NCBI RefSeq assembly: GCF_051650185.1 | Contig: NZ_JBOFIN010000127.1 | Location: 1 to 64,000, forward strand | Direction of reading: 5' to 3' | Origin: Scandinavium sp051650185 | GTDB taxonomy: Bacteria > Pseudomonadota > Gammaproteobacteria > Enterobacterales > Enterobacteriaceae | Length of the DNA: 64,000 nucleotides | Part shown: piece by piece, positions 7,641 through 16,482 of the stretch | How the letters are laid out: the number at the start of each line of letters is the position of its first letter | Numbering within the stretch: position 1 is the first letter of the stretch | The notes under the pieces: model-generated | What the model was told of the DNA's origin: nothing | Databases searched by the model: none | The model's input: only the letters and a program-made list of their open reading frames with translations | Program-made: the position numbers and the translations under genes

Positions 7641-8813
7641 TCAGGCTTTATGGTGCAGCCAGTCGCTAAAGCGTGAGAAGACTCCGCCCTTGCCAACGCT
7701 TTCCAGCGTCACCAGCGGCCAGTGAGCCACAATCTTGTCGCCATCATAGAGTTCAATTTCCCCGACGCGTTGATGGGCCGCAATCGGTGCGTCCAGCTCT
7801 TTCTTATCCAGCACGTATTTGGCTTTGATGTTCGGTACTTCCGCTTTTGGCAGCGCCAGCCAGAAATCCTGGTCAGTGCCAAGACTGATTTGTTCTTTAT
7901 CGCCGTACCAGATGCGTTCCGTACCGACCTGTTTGCCCGTATGCAGAATTTGCACGGTGTCGAAATTCTGCTGGCCCCATTGCAGCAGCTTGCGAGCCTG
8001 ATCTTCACGCCCTTTCGGGCTGTCGGCCCCCATGACGACCGCAATCAGACGGCGTTTGCCATCCACTGCCGATGCAATCAGGTTAAAGCCTGCGCCTGAC
8101 GTATGCCCGGTTTTCAGGCCATCCACATTCATGGTTTTGTCCCACAGCAACCCGTTACGGTTGTTCTGGGTGATGCCGTTCCAGGTCAGGCTTTTCTCAC
8201 TGTACATATGGTAGAAATCTGGCTCGCCGTGAATAATCGCCCGGGAAAGCACGGCCAAATCGTAGGCAGAACTGTGCTGGCCTGGCGCATCAAGCCCGTG
8301 CACCGTTTCAAAATGGGTGTCTTTCAGGCCCAACTTCTTCACGTAATCGTTCATCATGGTGACGAACTGCGGCTGCCCGCCTGCGACGTAGTCAGCCAGC
8401 GCCACGCAGGCGTCGTTACCCGAATCCACAATCAGACCACGACTGAGGTCGTGCACGGTTAAGCGGTCACCTTCTTTGAGGAACATCAGCGAGGAACCGT
8501 TAAATACAGGATTCACTTTCGCCCACGCATCGCGTCCCACCGTGACCATGTCATCCGGTGAAATACGGTGGCTGTCGATAGCGCGATCGACCACATAGCC
8601 GGTCATTAGCTTGGTCAGACTGGCGGGGTTACGCTGCTGGTGTTCATTACCGGCGGTAAGAATTTGGCCCGTGGTGTAATCCATCAGCACCCAGGAACCT
8701 GCCTGAATGGCCGGTGGCTGAACCGGTGCGGGGATATAATCTGCGGCAACGGCGCAGGAGATGCTCGAAGCGAGCAAAGATACAGCGACAAACAAACGGC
8801 CTTTCAACAGCAA
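7641..8813 (-). CDS. dacD: DacD, D-alanyl-D-alanine carboxypeptidase (PBP6b)
   Basis: Periplasmic penicillin-binding protein that trims the terminal D-Ala from peptidoglycan stem peptides. It has 390 residues (E. coli 388). A signal peptide covers about residues 1-23 (cleavage near AVA-AD). The three active-site motifs are intact: SLTK at 65-68 with nucleophile Ser65, SGN at 131-133 and KTG at 234-236. A C-terminal beta domain and amphipathic tail (FSRFSDWLHHKA) anchor it to the inner membrane, as in other class C low-mass PBPs. It is divergent from sbcB, as in E. coli. Confidence 0.96.
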   Translation of the reverse strand: MLLKGRLFVAVSLLASSISCAVAADYIPAPVQPPAIQAGSWVLMDYTTGQILTAGNEHQQRNPASLTKLMTGYVVDRAIDSHRISPDDMVTVGRDAWAKVNPVFNGSSLMFLKEGDRLTVHDLSRGLIVDSGNDACVALADYVAGGQPQFVTMMNDYVKKLGLKDTHFETVHGLDAPGQHSSAYDLAVLSRAIIHGEPDFYHMYSEKSLTWNGITQNNRNGLLWDKTMNVDGLKTGHTSGAGFNLIASAVDGKRRLIAVVMGADSPKGREDQARKLLQWGQQNFDTVQILHTGKQVGTERIWYGDKEQISLGTDQDFWLALPKAEVPNIKAKYVLDKKELDAPIAAHQRVGEIELYDGDKIVAHWPLVTLESVGKGGVFSRFSDWLHHKA

Positions 8814-8997
8814 ATCCTCTACTTTCTTTTATTCGCCGTTCTTTTTACGGGAGTTACGCTTTACTGACAGCGTTAAATTGCAAGAAAGTATGACATTTCC
8901 TGCGAGATACGCCGCGGGATTGAACCCGTGCCCTTCTGATGCCAGGGCAAATCGTTTACCATTACCGCCTTTCGCGCTTACGGATTACTGACAGCTC

Positions 8998-10422
8998 ATG
9001 CAAGAAACGCCATCGCAACCTGGATTTCTGTTCCACGATTATGAAACCTTCGGTACCAGCCCACAGCTGGACAGGCCGGCACAGTTTGCGGCCATCCGCA
9101 CTGACAGCGATTTCAACATTATCGGTGAACCGGAAGTCTTTTATTGCAAGCCTGCCGACGATTATTTACCCCAGCCACAGGCGGTGATGATCACGGGTAT
9201 TACGCCCCAGGAAGCGCTGGCGAAAGGCGAAAATGAAGCGGCTTTTGCCAAACGCATTCACGACCTGTTTACGGTGCCGAAAACCTGCGTCGTGGGCTAC
9301 AACAACGTGCGCTTCGATGACGAAGTGACCCGCAACATTTTTTACCGAAATTTCTACGATCCGTATGCCTGGAGCTGGCAAAACCATAATTCACGCTGGG
9401 ATTTGCTTGATGTGATGCGCGCCTGTTACGCGCTTCGTCCGGAAGGGATCAACTGGCCTGAAAATGAAGAAGGCTTGCCGAGCTTCCGTCTTGAGCATCT
9501 GACCAAAGCCAACGGGATTGAGCACAGCAACGCGCACGACGCGATGGCCGATGTTTACGCCACCATTGCGATGGCAAAACTGGTGAAATCACGTCAACCG
9601 CGCCTGTTTGAGTATCTCTATACCTACCGCGGCAAGAACAAACTTGCGACGCTGATTGATGTGCCACAGATGAAACCCCTGGTGCACATCTCTGGGATGT
9701 TTGGCGCATGGCGCGGCAACACCAGTTGGGTTGCGCCCCTTGCGTGGCATCCTGATAACAAAAACGCGGTGATCATGGTCGACCTGGCGGGTGATATTTC
9801 TCCGCTGCTGGAACTGGATGCCGATCAGCTGCGTGAGCGTCTGTATACGCCAAAAGCGGATTTGGGCGAGTTAGCTGCCGTCCCGGTCAAACTGGTTCAT
9901 CTGAATAAATGCCCGATTCTGGCGCAGGCAAACACGCTGCGTCCTGAAGATGCTGACAGACTGGGCATTCATCGCCAGCAGTGTCTGGATAACCTGAAAG
10001 TGCTGCGTGAAAACCCGCAGGTGCGCGACAAAGTCGTCGCTATCTTTGCTGAAGCAGAACCGTTTGTCCCGTCGCCAAACGTCGATACACAGCTCTATAA
10101 CGGATTCTTTAGCGATGCGGATCGCACGGCGATGAAAATCCTGCTGGAAACGGAACCGCGTAATTTGCCGGCGCTGGATTTGACCTTTGCCGACTCGCGA
10201 ATTGAGAAGCTGTTATTTAACTACCGCGCGCGTAACTTCCCGGGAACACTGGATGAAGCCGAGCAGGAACGCTGGTTGCAGCATCGTCGCAATGTCTTTA
10301 CGCCGGAGTTTTTGCAAGCTTATGCGCAGGAGCTGGAAGCGCTGTACGGGCAGTATGAAGGGGACAACGAGAAGCTGGCTTTGCTGAAAGCACTGTATCA
10401 GTACGCGCAGGATATCGTCTGA
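8998..10422 (+). CDS. sbcB: SbcB, exodeoxyribonuclease I
   Basis: 3'-to-5' single-strand DNA exonuclease acting in mismatch repair and in limiting RecF-pathway recombination. It has 474 residues (E. coli 475). The DEDDh catalytic set is present: Asp14 and Glu16 (FHDYETFG), Asp107/108 (NVRFDDE), His180 and Asp185 (HDAMADV). It is followed by the SH3-like and C-terminal helical domains that give the family its C-shape. A strong terminator follows. Confidence 0.97.
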   Translation: MQETPSQPGFLFHDYETFGTSPQLDRPAQFAAIRTDSDFNIIGEPEVFYCKPADDYLPQPQAVMITGITPQEALAKGENEAAFAKRIHDLFTVPKTCVVGYNNVRFDDEVTRNIFYRNFYDPYAWSWQNHNSRWDLLDVMRACYALRPEGINWPENEEGLPSFRLEHLTKANGIEHSNAHDAMADVYATIAMAKLVKSRQPRLFEYLYTYRGKNKLATLIDVPQMKPLVHISGMFGAWRGNTSWVAPLAWHPDNKNAVIMVDLAGDISPLLELDADQLRERLYTPKADLGELAAVPVKLVHLNKCPILAQANTLRPEDADRLGIHRQQCLDNLKVLRENPQVRDKVVAIFAEAEPFVPSPNVDTQLYNGFFSDADRTAMKILLETEPRNLPALDLTFADSRIEKLLFNYRARNFPGTLDEAEQERWLQHRRNVFTPEFLQAYAQELEALYGQYEGDNEKLALLKALYQYAQDIV

Positions 10423-10440
10423 GGCCAGATTGCAGACATA

Positions 10441-10472
10441 AAAAAACCGGAGACACTGTCTCCGGTTTTTTA
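10441..10472. terminator. Bidirectional terminator between sbcB and plaP
   Basis: AAAAAACCGGAGA and TCTCCGGTTTTTT form a symmetrical stem (10441-10453 with about 10459-10471), flanked by A- and T-runs. It can end both the convergent sbcB and plaP transcripts. Confidence 0.9.
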
Positions 10473-10483
10473 TTGCGTCAGGA

Positions 10484-11845
10484 TCACTGCGCGATATCTT
10501 CGTACTGCGGCACCGGGTTACGGAAGCTGCGGGTCACACAGGCCAGATAAATCAGGCCGACTGCGCCCCAAATCAGGCCGAGAACCATCGAACTCTCTTC
10601 GAGGTTAATCCACAGCGCACCAACGGTCAGAGCACCACATACCGGCATAATCAGGTAGTTGAAGTGGTCTTTCAGCGTCTTGTTACGCTTCTCGCGGATC
10701 CAGAACTGTGAGATAACGGACAGGTTCACGAAGGTAAACGCCACCAGCGCACCGAAGTTGATCAGCGCTGTCGCGGTAACCAAATCGAACTTGATAGCCA
10801 GCAGTGCGATAGCACCTACCAGCAGCACGTTCCACGCCGGAGTACGCCATTTCGGATGCACATAACCGAAGAAGCTTTTCGGGAACACGCCGTCACGACC
10901 CATGACGTACATCAGACGAGAAACACCTGCGTGCGCCGCCATACCAGAAGCCAGAACGGTGACGCTGGAGAAAATCAGCACACACCACTGGAAGGTTTTA
11001 CCGGCAACGTACAGCATGATTTCTGGCTGTGACGCGTCTGGATCTTTGAAGCGCGAAATGTCCGGGAAGTACAGTTGCAGGAAGTAAGAAGCAACGATAA
11101 ATACCGCACCGCCAATCAGAGCTGTCAGCACGATAGCTCTTGGGATTACGCGCTCTGCATCTTTGGTCTCTTCAGACAGAGAAGAGATACCGTCAAAGCC
11201 GAGGAACGAGAAGCACAGGATTGTCGCACCGGTGATCATCGGCGTGATATGCGCGCCTTCAGACCAGAACGGACGGCTGCTTGTCAGCGTGCCAGCACCC
11301 GTTCCGTTGTGTACGCCCCAGACGATCATGCCGACGATAACGGCCACGATCCCCATCTGCAGGACCACAATCAGGGTGTTGAAGTTAGCCACGGTCTTAA
11401 TGCTGCGCAGGTTAGAGATGGTCATAAAGGCCACCAGACCGACAACAAAGATCCATGACGGCACCGACGGCACCAGGGCTTCAAAATAGATTTTCGCCAA
11501 CAGGATGTTGATCATCGGCATAAACAGATAATCAAGCAGCGAAGACCAACCCACCATAAAGCCAACCGTCGGGCTAATGGATTTCTGGGCGTAGGTATAG
11601 GCTGAACCTGCAGACGGATAGCGGCGAACCAGCTTACCGTAACTTAACGCAGTAAACAGGATGGCTATCAGAGCGAATGCATAAGCTGTCGGGACGTGAC
11701 CATCGGTCAGTCCAGATACGATACCAAATGTATCGAACAGCGTCATAGGCTGCATATAGGCAAGACCCATCATAACAACCGGAATCAACGTAAGAGACTT
11801 ACGTAATTCCACGCGAGAGGTGTTTGGAGTAACGTTATGCGACAT
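10484..11845 (-). CDS. plaP: PlaP, low-affinity putrescine importer
   Basis: APC-family permease of 453 residues (E. coli PlaP/YeeF 452), with about 12 hydrophobic helices. Conserved substrate-site segments include the TM1 region PVVMMGLAYMQPMTLFDTFG and the TM6 region CFSFLGFDGISSLSEETKD. PlaP imports putrescine with protons and in E. coli supports swarming. It is transcribed alone. Together with puuC/puuB in the same window it links putrescine import and breakdown, though the two loci are separate units 7 kb apart. Confidence 0.95.
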   Translation of the reverse strand: MSHNVTPNTSRVELRKSLTLIPVVMMGLAYMQPMTLFDTFGIVSGLTDGHVPTAYAFALIAILFTALSYGKLVRRYPSAGSAYTYAQKSISPTVGFMVGWSSLLDYLFMPMINILLAKIYFEALVPSVPSWIFVVGLVAFMTISNLRSIKTVANFNTLIVVLQMGIVAVIVGMIVWGVHNGTGAGTLTSSRPFWSEGAHITPMITGATILCFSFLGFDGISSLSEETKDAERVIPRAIVLTALIGGAVFIVASYFLQLYFPDISRFKDPDASQPEIMLYVAGKTFQWCVLIFSSVTVLASGMAAHAGVSRLMYVMGRDGVFPKSFFGYVHPKWRTPAWNVLLVGAIALLAIKFDLVTATALINFGALVAFTFVNLSVISQFWIREKRNKTLKDHFNYLIMPVCGALTVGALWINLEESSMVLGLIWGAVGLIYLACVTRSFRNPVPQYEDIAQ

Positions 11846-11992
11846 GGCTATTCCCCTTTACGGTGATAACCGTCGCGTAAGCAAAAAATTGCCCCATTTT
11901 TTGGATTTCCTCGGCGACAACAACTGTCGATTTTTAGTAAGTATCTATCCGGTACGAAGCCCGGCCTCTTGTTTGTATGAGTGTCTGAAAAC

Positions 11993-12030
11993 AAAAAAAT
12001 AACCGACGCCACTTTTAAATTGCGTCGGTT
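11993..12030 (-). terminator. Terminator of yeeY
   Basis: AACCGACGC (12001-12009) / GCGTCGGTT (12022-12030) form a 9-bp stem. On the minus strand it runs into a T-run (A-run at 11993-11999). The plus side also has a T-run a few bases on, so it could act both ways. Confidence 0.85.
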
Positions 12031-12113
12031 ACTCTTTTTTTTCTGGCGCGTATTTTGCCCTCATCCCCACGTAAACACAAGAGAATGAGGGCTGCGTAAG
12101 AGAATTCTTTTAG

Positions 12114-13043
12114 CTAACTGCCTGATAATCCATCACCGATGCGATTGTAAACAGCCGCGATAGCATTATTTGCTAAAACAGCTTCCCGCCACCAGCTGCT
12201 GGCAAGCCCCGCCGTCTGCTCGTTCCAGCCCATCCAGACGGTATCAAAGGGCACATGAGCCGAAATCTGTTTTTCAATTAATGCGCCACTCTCGAGAAAC
12301 CGTTGCGCCATATAACGCGGTAAATAGCCGCAGCCAAGGCCGCTGATTTGCAGCTCAAGCTTGGTTTTAAAGTCAAAAACCGTAATCGCTTCCTGATCGT
12401 CCAGCAATTGTTGAAATGCCGGGCAGTCGGGCGTCATGCCGTCACCCACCACAATCGCACGATAGCGTTTCAGGGTTTTACGGCTTATCGGCTCGGCTTC
12501 TTGCGCCAGGGGATGATGCGGGGCAATGACAAAGATTTGCTCCAGTTGGCCCAACGGAGCAAAGCCAAAATCACTAAGAGCTGGTGGATCGTGCAGCGCG
12601 CCGACAATCATATCCGCGCGGCCCTGGATTAACGCATCCCATGAGCCACCGAGCACGCCGTTAACGAATTTCAGCCGCGTGACGTTGTGCTTTGCATAGA
12701 ATTGCTCAATCAGCGGTGCCAGAAGCGAGAAAGGAAAGGTGTCATCCACGCCAATCACCAGATCGTTTTCCCAGCCTTCGTGCAGCTTAATCGCCTGCTT
12801 CTCAAGCTCCCGAACGGTATGCAGCACTTCCCGGCCTTTCTCCAGCAGCAATTGCCCGGTGCGAGTGAAGGTTGCCCGATGCCCGCTGCGGTCAAGCAGC
12901 TGAATATTGAGGTCGCTTTCCAGCTTGTGGACGGTGTAACTGAGGGCAGACGGCGTCTTAAAGAGCTTTGCCGAAGCCGCAGCAAAGCTCCCTTCTTTAT
13001 CGAGCGCATCAAGAATGATGAGGACTTCCAGCAATGGTTTCAT
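12114..13043 (-). CDS. yeeY: YeeY, LysR-family transcriptional regulator
   Basis: 309 residues with an N-terminal winged helix (GSFAAASAKLFKTPSALSYT, the LysR recognition helix at about 16-36), then a linker helix and a two-lobed substrate-binding domain. It is close to E. coli YeeY; target and ligand are not established. It lies in the usual order next to yeeZ, 39 bases downstream of it, so the two may share a transcript. Confidence 0.92.
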   Translation of the reverse strand: MKPLLEVLIILDALDKEGSFAAASAKLFKTPSALSYTVHKLESDLNIQLLDRSGHRATFTRTGQLLLEKGREVLHTVRELEKQAIKLHEGWENDLVIGVDDTFPFSLLAPLIEQFYAKHNVTRLKFVNGVLGGSWDALIQGRADMIVGALHDPPALSDFGFAPLGQLEQIFVIAPHHPLAQEAEPISRKTLKRYRAIVVGDGMTPDCPAFQQLLDDQEAITVFDFKTKLELQISGLGCGYLPRYMAQRFLESGALIEKQISAHVPFDTVWMGWNEQTAGLASSWWREAVLANNAIAAVYNRIGDGLSGS

Positions 13044-13082
13044 CGTCGCCCCCTTACGGTACGCGATGTCACCGCCAGCAAG

Positions 13083-13901
13083 TTATTCCAGCGGCATCAC
13101 CAGCGGATCAGGATATTGATACTCAAAGCCCAACTCAGCACAAATCCGGTTCCCGTCAATAATGCGCCCTTTCTCAGTGCTGTTGCTGAACACCGGCGGC
13201 TCAAGCCCCAGTTCGCGGGCCATTTGCGGGTAAAAGGTAGAGCGCGACGGATGTCCCGGCGCACAAAGATTATAGATATGGCCGCCTTTCGGGGCCTGCA
13301 ACAGCAGCGTAATCGCCGAAATCACGTCTTCGAGATGCACAAGATTGACGCCCTGCTGCCCGTCCGGAGCCGATTTTCCGGCAAAGAAACGGCCTGGGTG
13401 ACGGCCTGGCCCCACTAAACCGGCAAGGCGCAAAATGTCGACAGAGGTGCCGGGCAAATTGTGTAGCCAGTCTTCCAGCTCTTTTAATACTCGTCCGCTA
13501 GAGGTAATCGGCTCGCGCTCTGCGTTCTCTTTAATCGTGCCCTGCCCTTTGCCGTACACGGACGTTGAGCTGGTAAACACGATGCGGGGAATATGGTAAG
13601 CCAGGGCGCTGTCGACAATTTCTTGCACCGCCTGAAGATAAAAGTCTTCTCCCGGCCCGCTGCGACGAGCGGGAAGTGTTATCACCAGCGCGTCCACATT
13701 CATTAACGCATCGAGGTCGTCGCTATCGCAGACCAGCTGTGGCTCCAGACGAAGCGGATAACCGTCGATACCGCACATCCTCGCCGCCTCAACCCCGTCA
13801 TCCGTGGTTTTGCTGCCCGTCACCTGCCAGCCTCGTGCCGTTAACGACAGCGCCAGCGGCATTCCCAGCCACCCTAAACCGACAATGGCGACCTTTTTCA
13901 T
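13083..13901 (-). CDS. yeeZ: YeeZ, NAD(P)-binding SDR-like epimerase/dehydratase
   Basis: A Rossmann-fold protein with a GxGxxG-type loop at the N-terminus (VAIVGLGWLGMPLALSL) and an extended-SDR-like middle (TSSTSVYG, SVDILRLAGLVGPGRHPG). The catalytic YxxxK of classical SDRs is not evident. The substrate is unknown. The start at 13901 (272 residues) is supported by AGGAGA 8 bases upstream and the family N-terminus MKKVAIVG; upstream in-frame ATG/GTG codons up to 13964 look spurious. Confidence 0.9.
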   Translation of the reverse strand: MKKVAIVGLGWLGMPLALSLTARGWQVTGSKTTDDGVEAARMCGIDGYPLRLEPQLVCDSDDLDALMNVDALVITLPARRSGPGEDFYLQAVQEIVDSALAYHIPRIVFTSSTSVYGKGQGTIKENAEREPITSSGRVLKELEDWLHNLPGTSVDILRLAGLVGPGRHPGRFFAGKSAPDGQQGVNLVHLEDVISAITLLLQAPKGGHIYNLCAPGHPSRSTFYPQMARELGLEPPVFSNSTEKGRIIDGNRICAELGFEYQYPDPLVMPLE

Positions 13902-14008
13902 CTGCATTCTCCTGCTTTTTCGCATTCCTGACTTAAGGCTACGCCAGCCCCGGCGAACTGACAATTTATCTGGTGAATATGAAATGAATTAAAGATAAAA
14001 AAAAGCCC

Positions 14009-14038
14009 TTGCAATCAGGCGCAGAACTGGTTTAGGTT
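14009..14038 (+). promoter_or_regulatory. Promoter of the his operon
   Basis: -35 TTGCAA (14009-14014), 18-bp spacer, -10 TAGGTT (14033-14038). The same layout, with the TTTAGGTTAAA context, is found at the E. coli and Salmonella his promoter. The discriminator after the -10 is where ppGpp control acts in Salmonella. Confidence 0.75.
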
Positions 14039-14076
14039 AAACGACATCAAATGCATAAGCATTCAACGAGAAAATT

Positions 14077-14127
14077 ATGAGCTGCGTTCAATTTAAACAC
14101 CACCATCATCACCATCACCCTGACTAG
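14077..14127 (+). CDS. hisL: HisL, his operon leader peptide
   Basis: A 16-codon reading frame encoding MSCVQFKHHHHHHHPD with seven consecutive His codons, ending in TAG. Ribosome stalling at these codons when charged His-tRNA is scarce prevents formation of the downstream attenuator hairpin. Residues 2-3 are Ser-Cys, where E. coli and Salmonella have Thr-Arg; the regulatory His run is unchanged. Confidence 0.97.
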   Translation: MSCVQFKHHHHHHHPD

Positions 14128-14190
14128 TCTTTCAGGCGATGTGTGCTGGAAGACAGTTAGATCTTCCAGTGGTGCATGAACGCAAGAGAA

Positions 14191-14228
14191 AGCCCCCGGA
14201 AGATCGCACTTCCGGGGGCTTTTTTTTG
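14191..14228 (+). terminator. his operon attenuator
   Basis: A 12-bp GC-rich stem AGCCCCCGGAAG (14191-14202) / CTTCCGGGGGCT (14209-14220) with loop ATCGCA, followed by a T-run. It lies between hisL and hisG. Upstream segments (around 14140-14190, e.g. CTGGAAGA and TCTTCCAG) can pair alternatively, as in the classic his attenuator. Confidence 0.95.
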
Positions 14229-14273
14229 GACGCGAGCAAGCGAAATACAGACAGGACTACGAGGATAACCAGA

Positions 14274-15173
14274 ATGTCAGACACCAGCCGTTTACGCATA
14301 GCTATTCAGAAATCAGGCCGTTTAAGCGATGATTCACGCGAATTACTCGCCCGCTGTGGCATAAAAATTAATCTGCACACCCAGCGCCTGATCGCGCTGG
14401 CGGAAAATATGCCGATCGACATTCTGCGCGTGCGTGACGACGATATCCCTGGCCTGATCATGGATGGCGTGGTTGACCTCGGCATCATCGGTGAAAACGT
14501 ACTGGAAGAAGAGCTGCTGAGCCGCCGCGCTCAGGGCGAAGACCCGCGTTACTTCACGCTGCGTCGTCTTGATTTTGGCGGTTGCCGTTTTTCCCTTGCT
14601 ATCAATGTCGATGAACCGTGGGACGGCCCGGCATGCCTGAACAATAAGCGTATCGCGACCTCTTATCCTCACATCCTTAAACGCTATATGGACAGCAAGG
14701 GCGTACAGTTTAAATCCTGTCTGCTGAACGGTTCCGTTGAAGTCGCCCCGCGTGCGGGTCTGGCGGATGCGATTTGCGATCTGGTTTCGACTGGCGCGAC
14801 GCTGGAAGCAAACGGTCTGCGTGAAGTGGAAGTGATTTATCGTTCTAAAGCATGCCTTATCCAGCGCGACGGCGAGATGCCGGAAGCCAAACAGCAGCTT
14901 ATCGACAAACTGCTGACCCGTATTCAGGGCGTTATCCAGGCTCGCGAATCGAAATACATCATGATGCACGCGCCAACCGAACGTCTGGAAGAAGTCATTG
15001 CTCTGCTTCCTGGCGCTGAGCGCCCAACCATTCTGCCGCTGGCGGGCGATCAGCAGCGCGTGGCAATGCACATGGTCAGCAGCGAAACCCTGTTCTGGGA
15101 AACCATGGAAAAGCTCAAAGCGCTGGGCGCCAGCTCCATTCTGGTGCTGCCGATTGAGAAGATGATGGAGTAA
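14274..15173 (+). CDS. hisG: HisG, ATP phosphoribosyltransferase
   Basis: Catalyses the first, feedback-inhibited step of histidine synthesis: ATP plus PRPP to phosphoribosyl-ATP. It is the long form of HisG with a C-terminal regulatory ACT-like domain; 299 residues as in E. coli. The PRPP/phosphate-binding stretch is DLVSTGATLEANGL. The start ATG at 14274 (MSDTSRLRIAIQKSGRLSDD) is chosen on family length; the open frame upstream runs through the attenuator and is not coding. Confidence 0.97.
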   Translation: MSDTSRLRIAIQKSGRLSDDSRELLARCGIKINLHTQRLIALAENMPIDILRVRDDDIPGLIMDGVVDLGIIGENVLEEELLSRRAQGEDPRYFTLRRLDFGGCRFSLAINVDEPWDGPACLNNKRIATSYPHILKRYMDSKGVQFKSCLLNGSVEVAPRAGLADAICDLVSTGATLEANGLREVEVIYRSKACLIQRDGEMPEAKQQLIDKLLTRIQGVIQARESKYIMMHAPTERLEEVIALLPGAERPTILPLAGDQQRVAMHMVSSETLFWETMEKLKALGASSILVLPIEKMME

Positions 15174-15177
15174 CGCC

Positions 15178-16482
15178 ATGAGCTTCAATACTCTTATCGA
15201 CTGGAACCAGTGTGACGAAGCCGAGCAGCGTGCTCTGCTGATGCGTCCGGCCATTAGCGCCTCTGACAGCATCACTCGCACCGTGGTCGAGATACTGGAT
15301 AACGTCAAAACCAACGGCGATAACGCGCTGCGTGAATACAGCGCTAAGTTTGATAAAACTGATGTTAAAGCGCTTAAAGTCAGCGAGCAGGAAATTGACG
15401 CGGCAAGCGAACGCCTGAGCGATGAACTGAAACAAGCGATGGCGGTAGCGGTAAAAAACATCGACACCTTCCACAATGCGCAGATATTGCAGGCGGTTGA
15501 TGTGGAAACGCTGCCCGGCGTGCGCTGCCAGCAGGTTACCCGTCCAATCTCGTCCGTGGGCCTTTATATTCCTGGCGGCTCTGCGCCACTGTTCTCGACA
15601 GTATTGATGCTCGCCACGCCAGCACGTATCGCGGGATGCAAAAAAGTGGTGCTCTGTTCCCCACCGCCGATTGCTGATGAAATTCTGTATGCGGCAAAAC
15701 TGTGCGGCGTGCAGGAAGTGTTTAACGTCGGCGGCGCACAGGCGATTGCTGCCCTCGCCTTCGGAACCGAATCCGTTCCGAAAGTCGATAAAATTTTTGG
15801 CCCGGGCAATGCCTTTGTCACCGAAGCCAAACGCCAGGTTAGCCAGCGTCTGGACGGCGCAGCCATCGATATGCCAGCGGGCCCATCCGAAGTGCTGGTC
15901 ATTGCCGACAGCGGCGCAACACCTGATTTTGTTGCTTCCGATTTGCTGTCTCAGGCGGAACACGGCCCTGATTCCCAGGTGATTTTGCTGACGCCAGATG
16001 CCGACATGGCTTCTCGCGTGGCGCTGGCCGTCGAACGCCAGCTCGCAGAGTTACCGCGTGCTGAAACAGCCCGTCAGGCGCTTTCAGCCAGCCGTTTGAT
16101 TGTGGCTCGCGACATGGCGCAATGCGTGGAAATTTCCAACCAGTACGGCCCGGAGCACCTGATCATTCAGACTCGCGATGCACGCTCACTGGTCGACAGC
16201 ATCACCAGCGCAGGCTCGGTGTTCCTCGGCGACTGGTCGCCGGAATCCGCGGGCGATTACGCTTCCGGCACCAACCACGTATTGCCAACGTACGGCTACA
16301 CCGCAACCTGCTCAAGCCTTGGCCTTGCCGACTTCCAGAAGCGCATGACCGTACAAGAGTTGTCCCGCGAAGGTTTTGCGTCACTGGCTTCCACCATTGA
16401 AACGCTGGCCGCTGCCGAACGCCTGACCGCCCACAAAAACGCCGTCACCCTGCGCGTTGCCGCCCTCAAGGAGATGAAATGA
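15178..16482 (+). CDS. hisD: HisD, histidinol dehydrogenase
   Basis: Zinc-dependent four-electron oxidation of L-histidinol to L-histidine using two NAD+. It has 434 residues (E. coli 434). Conserved segments include IPGGSAPLFSTVLMLATPAR, the nucleotide region KIFGPGNAFVTEAKR, the zinc/catalytic region SEVLVIADSGATPDFVASDL with AEHGPDSQ, and a C-terminal GPEHL block. It starts 4 bases after hisG; its last 4 bases overlap hisC. Confidence 0.97.
   Translation: MSFNTLIDWNQCDEAEQRALLMRPAISASDSITRTVVEILDNVKTNGDNALREYSAKFDKTDVKALKVSEQEIDAASERLSDELKQAMAVAVKNIDTFHNAQILQAVDVETLPGVRCQQVTRPISSVGLYIPGGSAPLFSTVLMLATPARIAGCKKVVLCSPPPIADEILYAAKLCGVQEVFNVGGAQAIAALAFGTESVPKVDKIFGPGNAFVTEAKRQVSQRLDGAAIDMPAGPSEVLVIADSGATPDFVASDLLSQAEHGPDSQVILLTPDADMASRVALAVERQLAELPRAETARQALSASRLIVARDMAQCVEISNQYGPEHLIIQTRDARSLVDSITSAGSVFLGDWSPESAGDYASGTNHVLPTYGYTATCSSLGLADFQKRMTVQELSREGFASLASTIETLAAAERLTAHKNAVTLRVAALKEMK

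Noticed and set aside
14101..14121. Poly-His stretch as a cloning tag or repeat artefact
   Set aside because: Its context (16-codon leader, attenuator hairpin, hisG) shows it is the natural his leader peptide.
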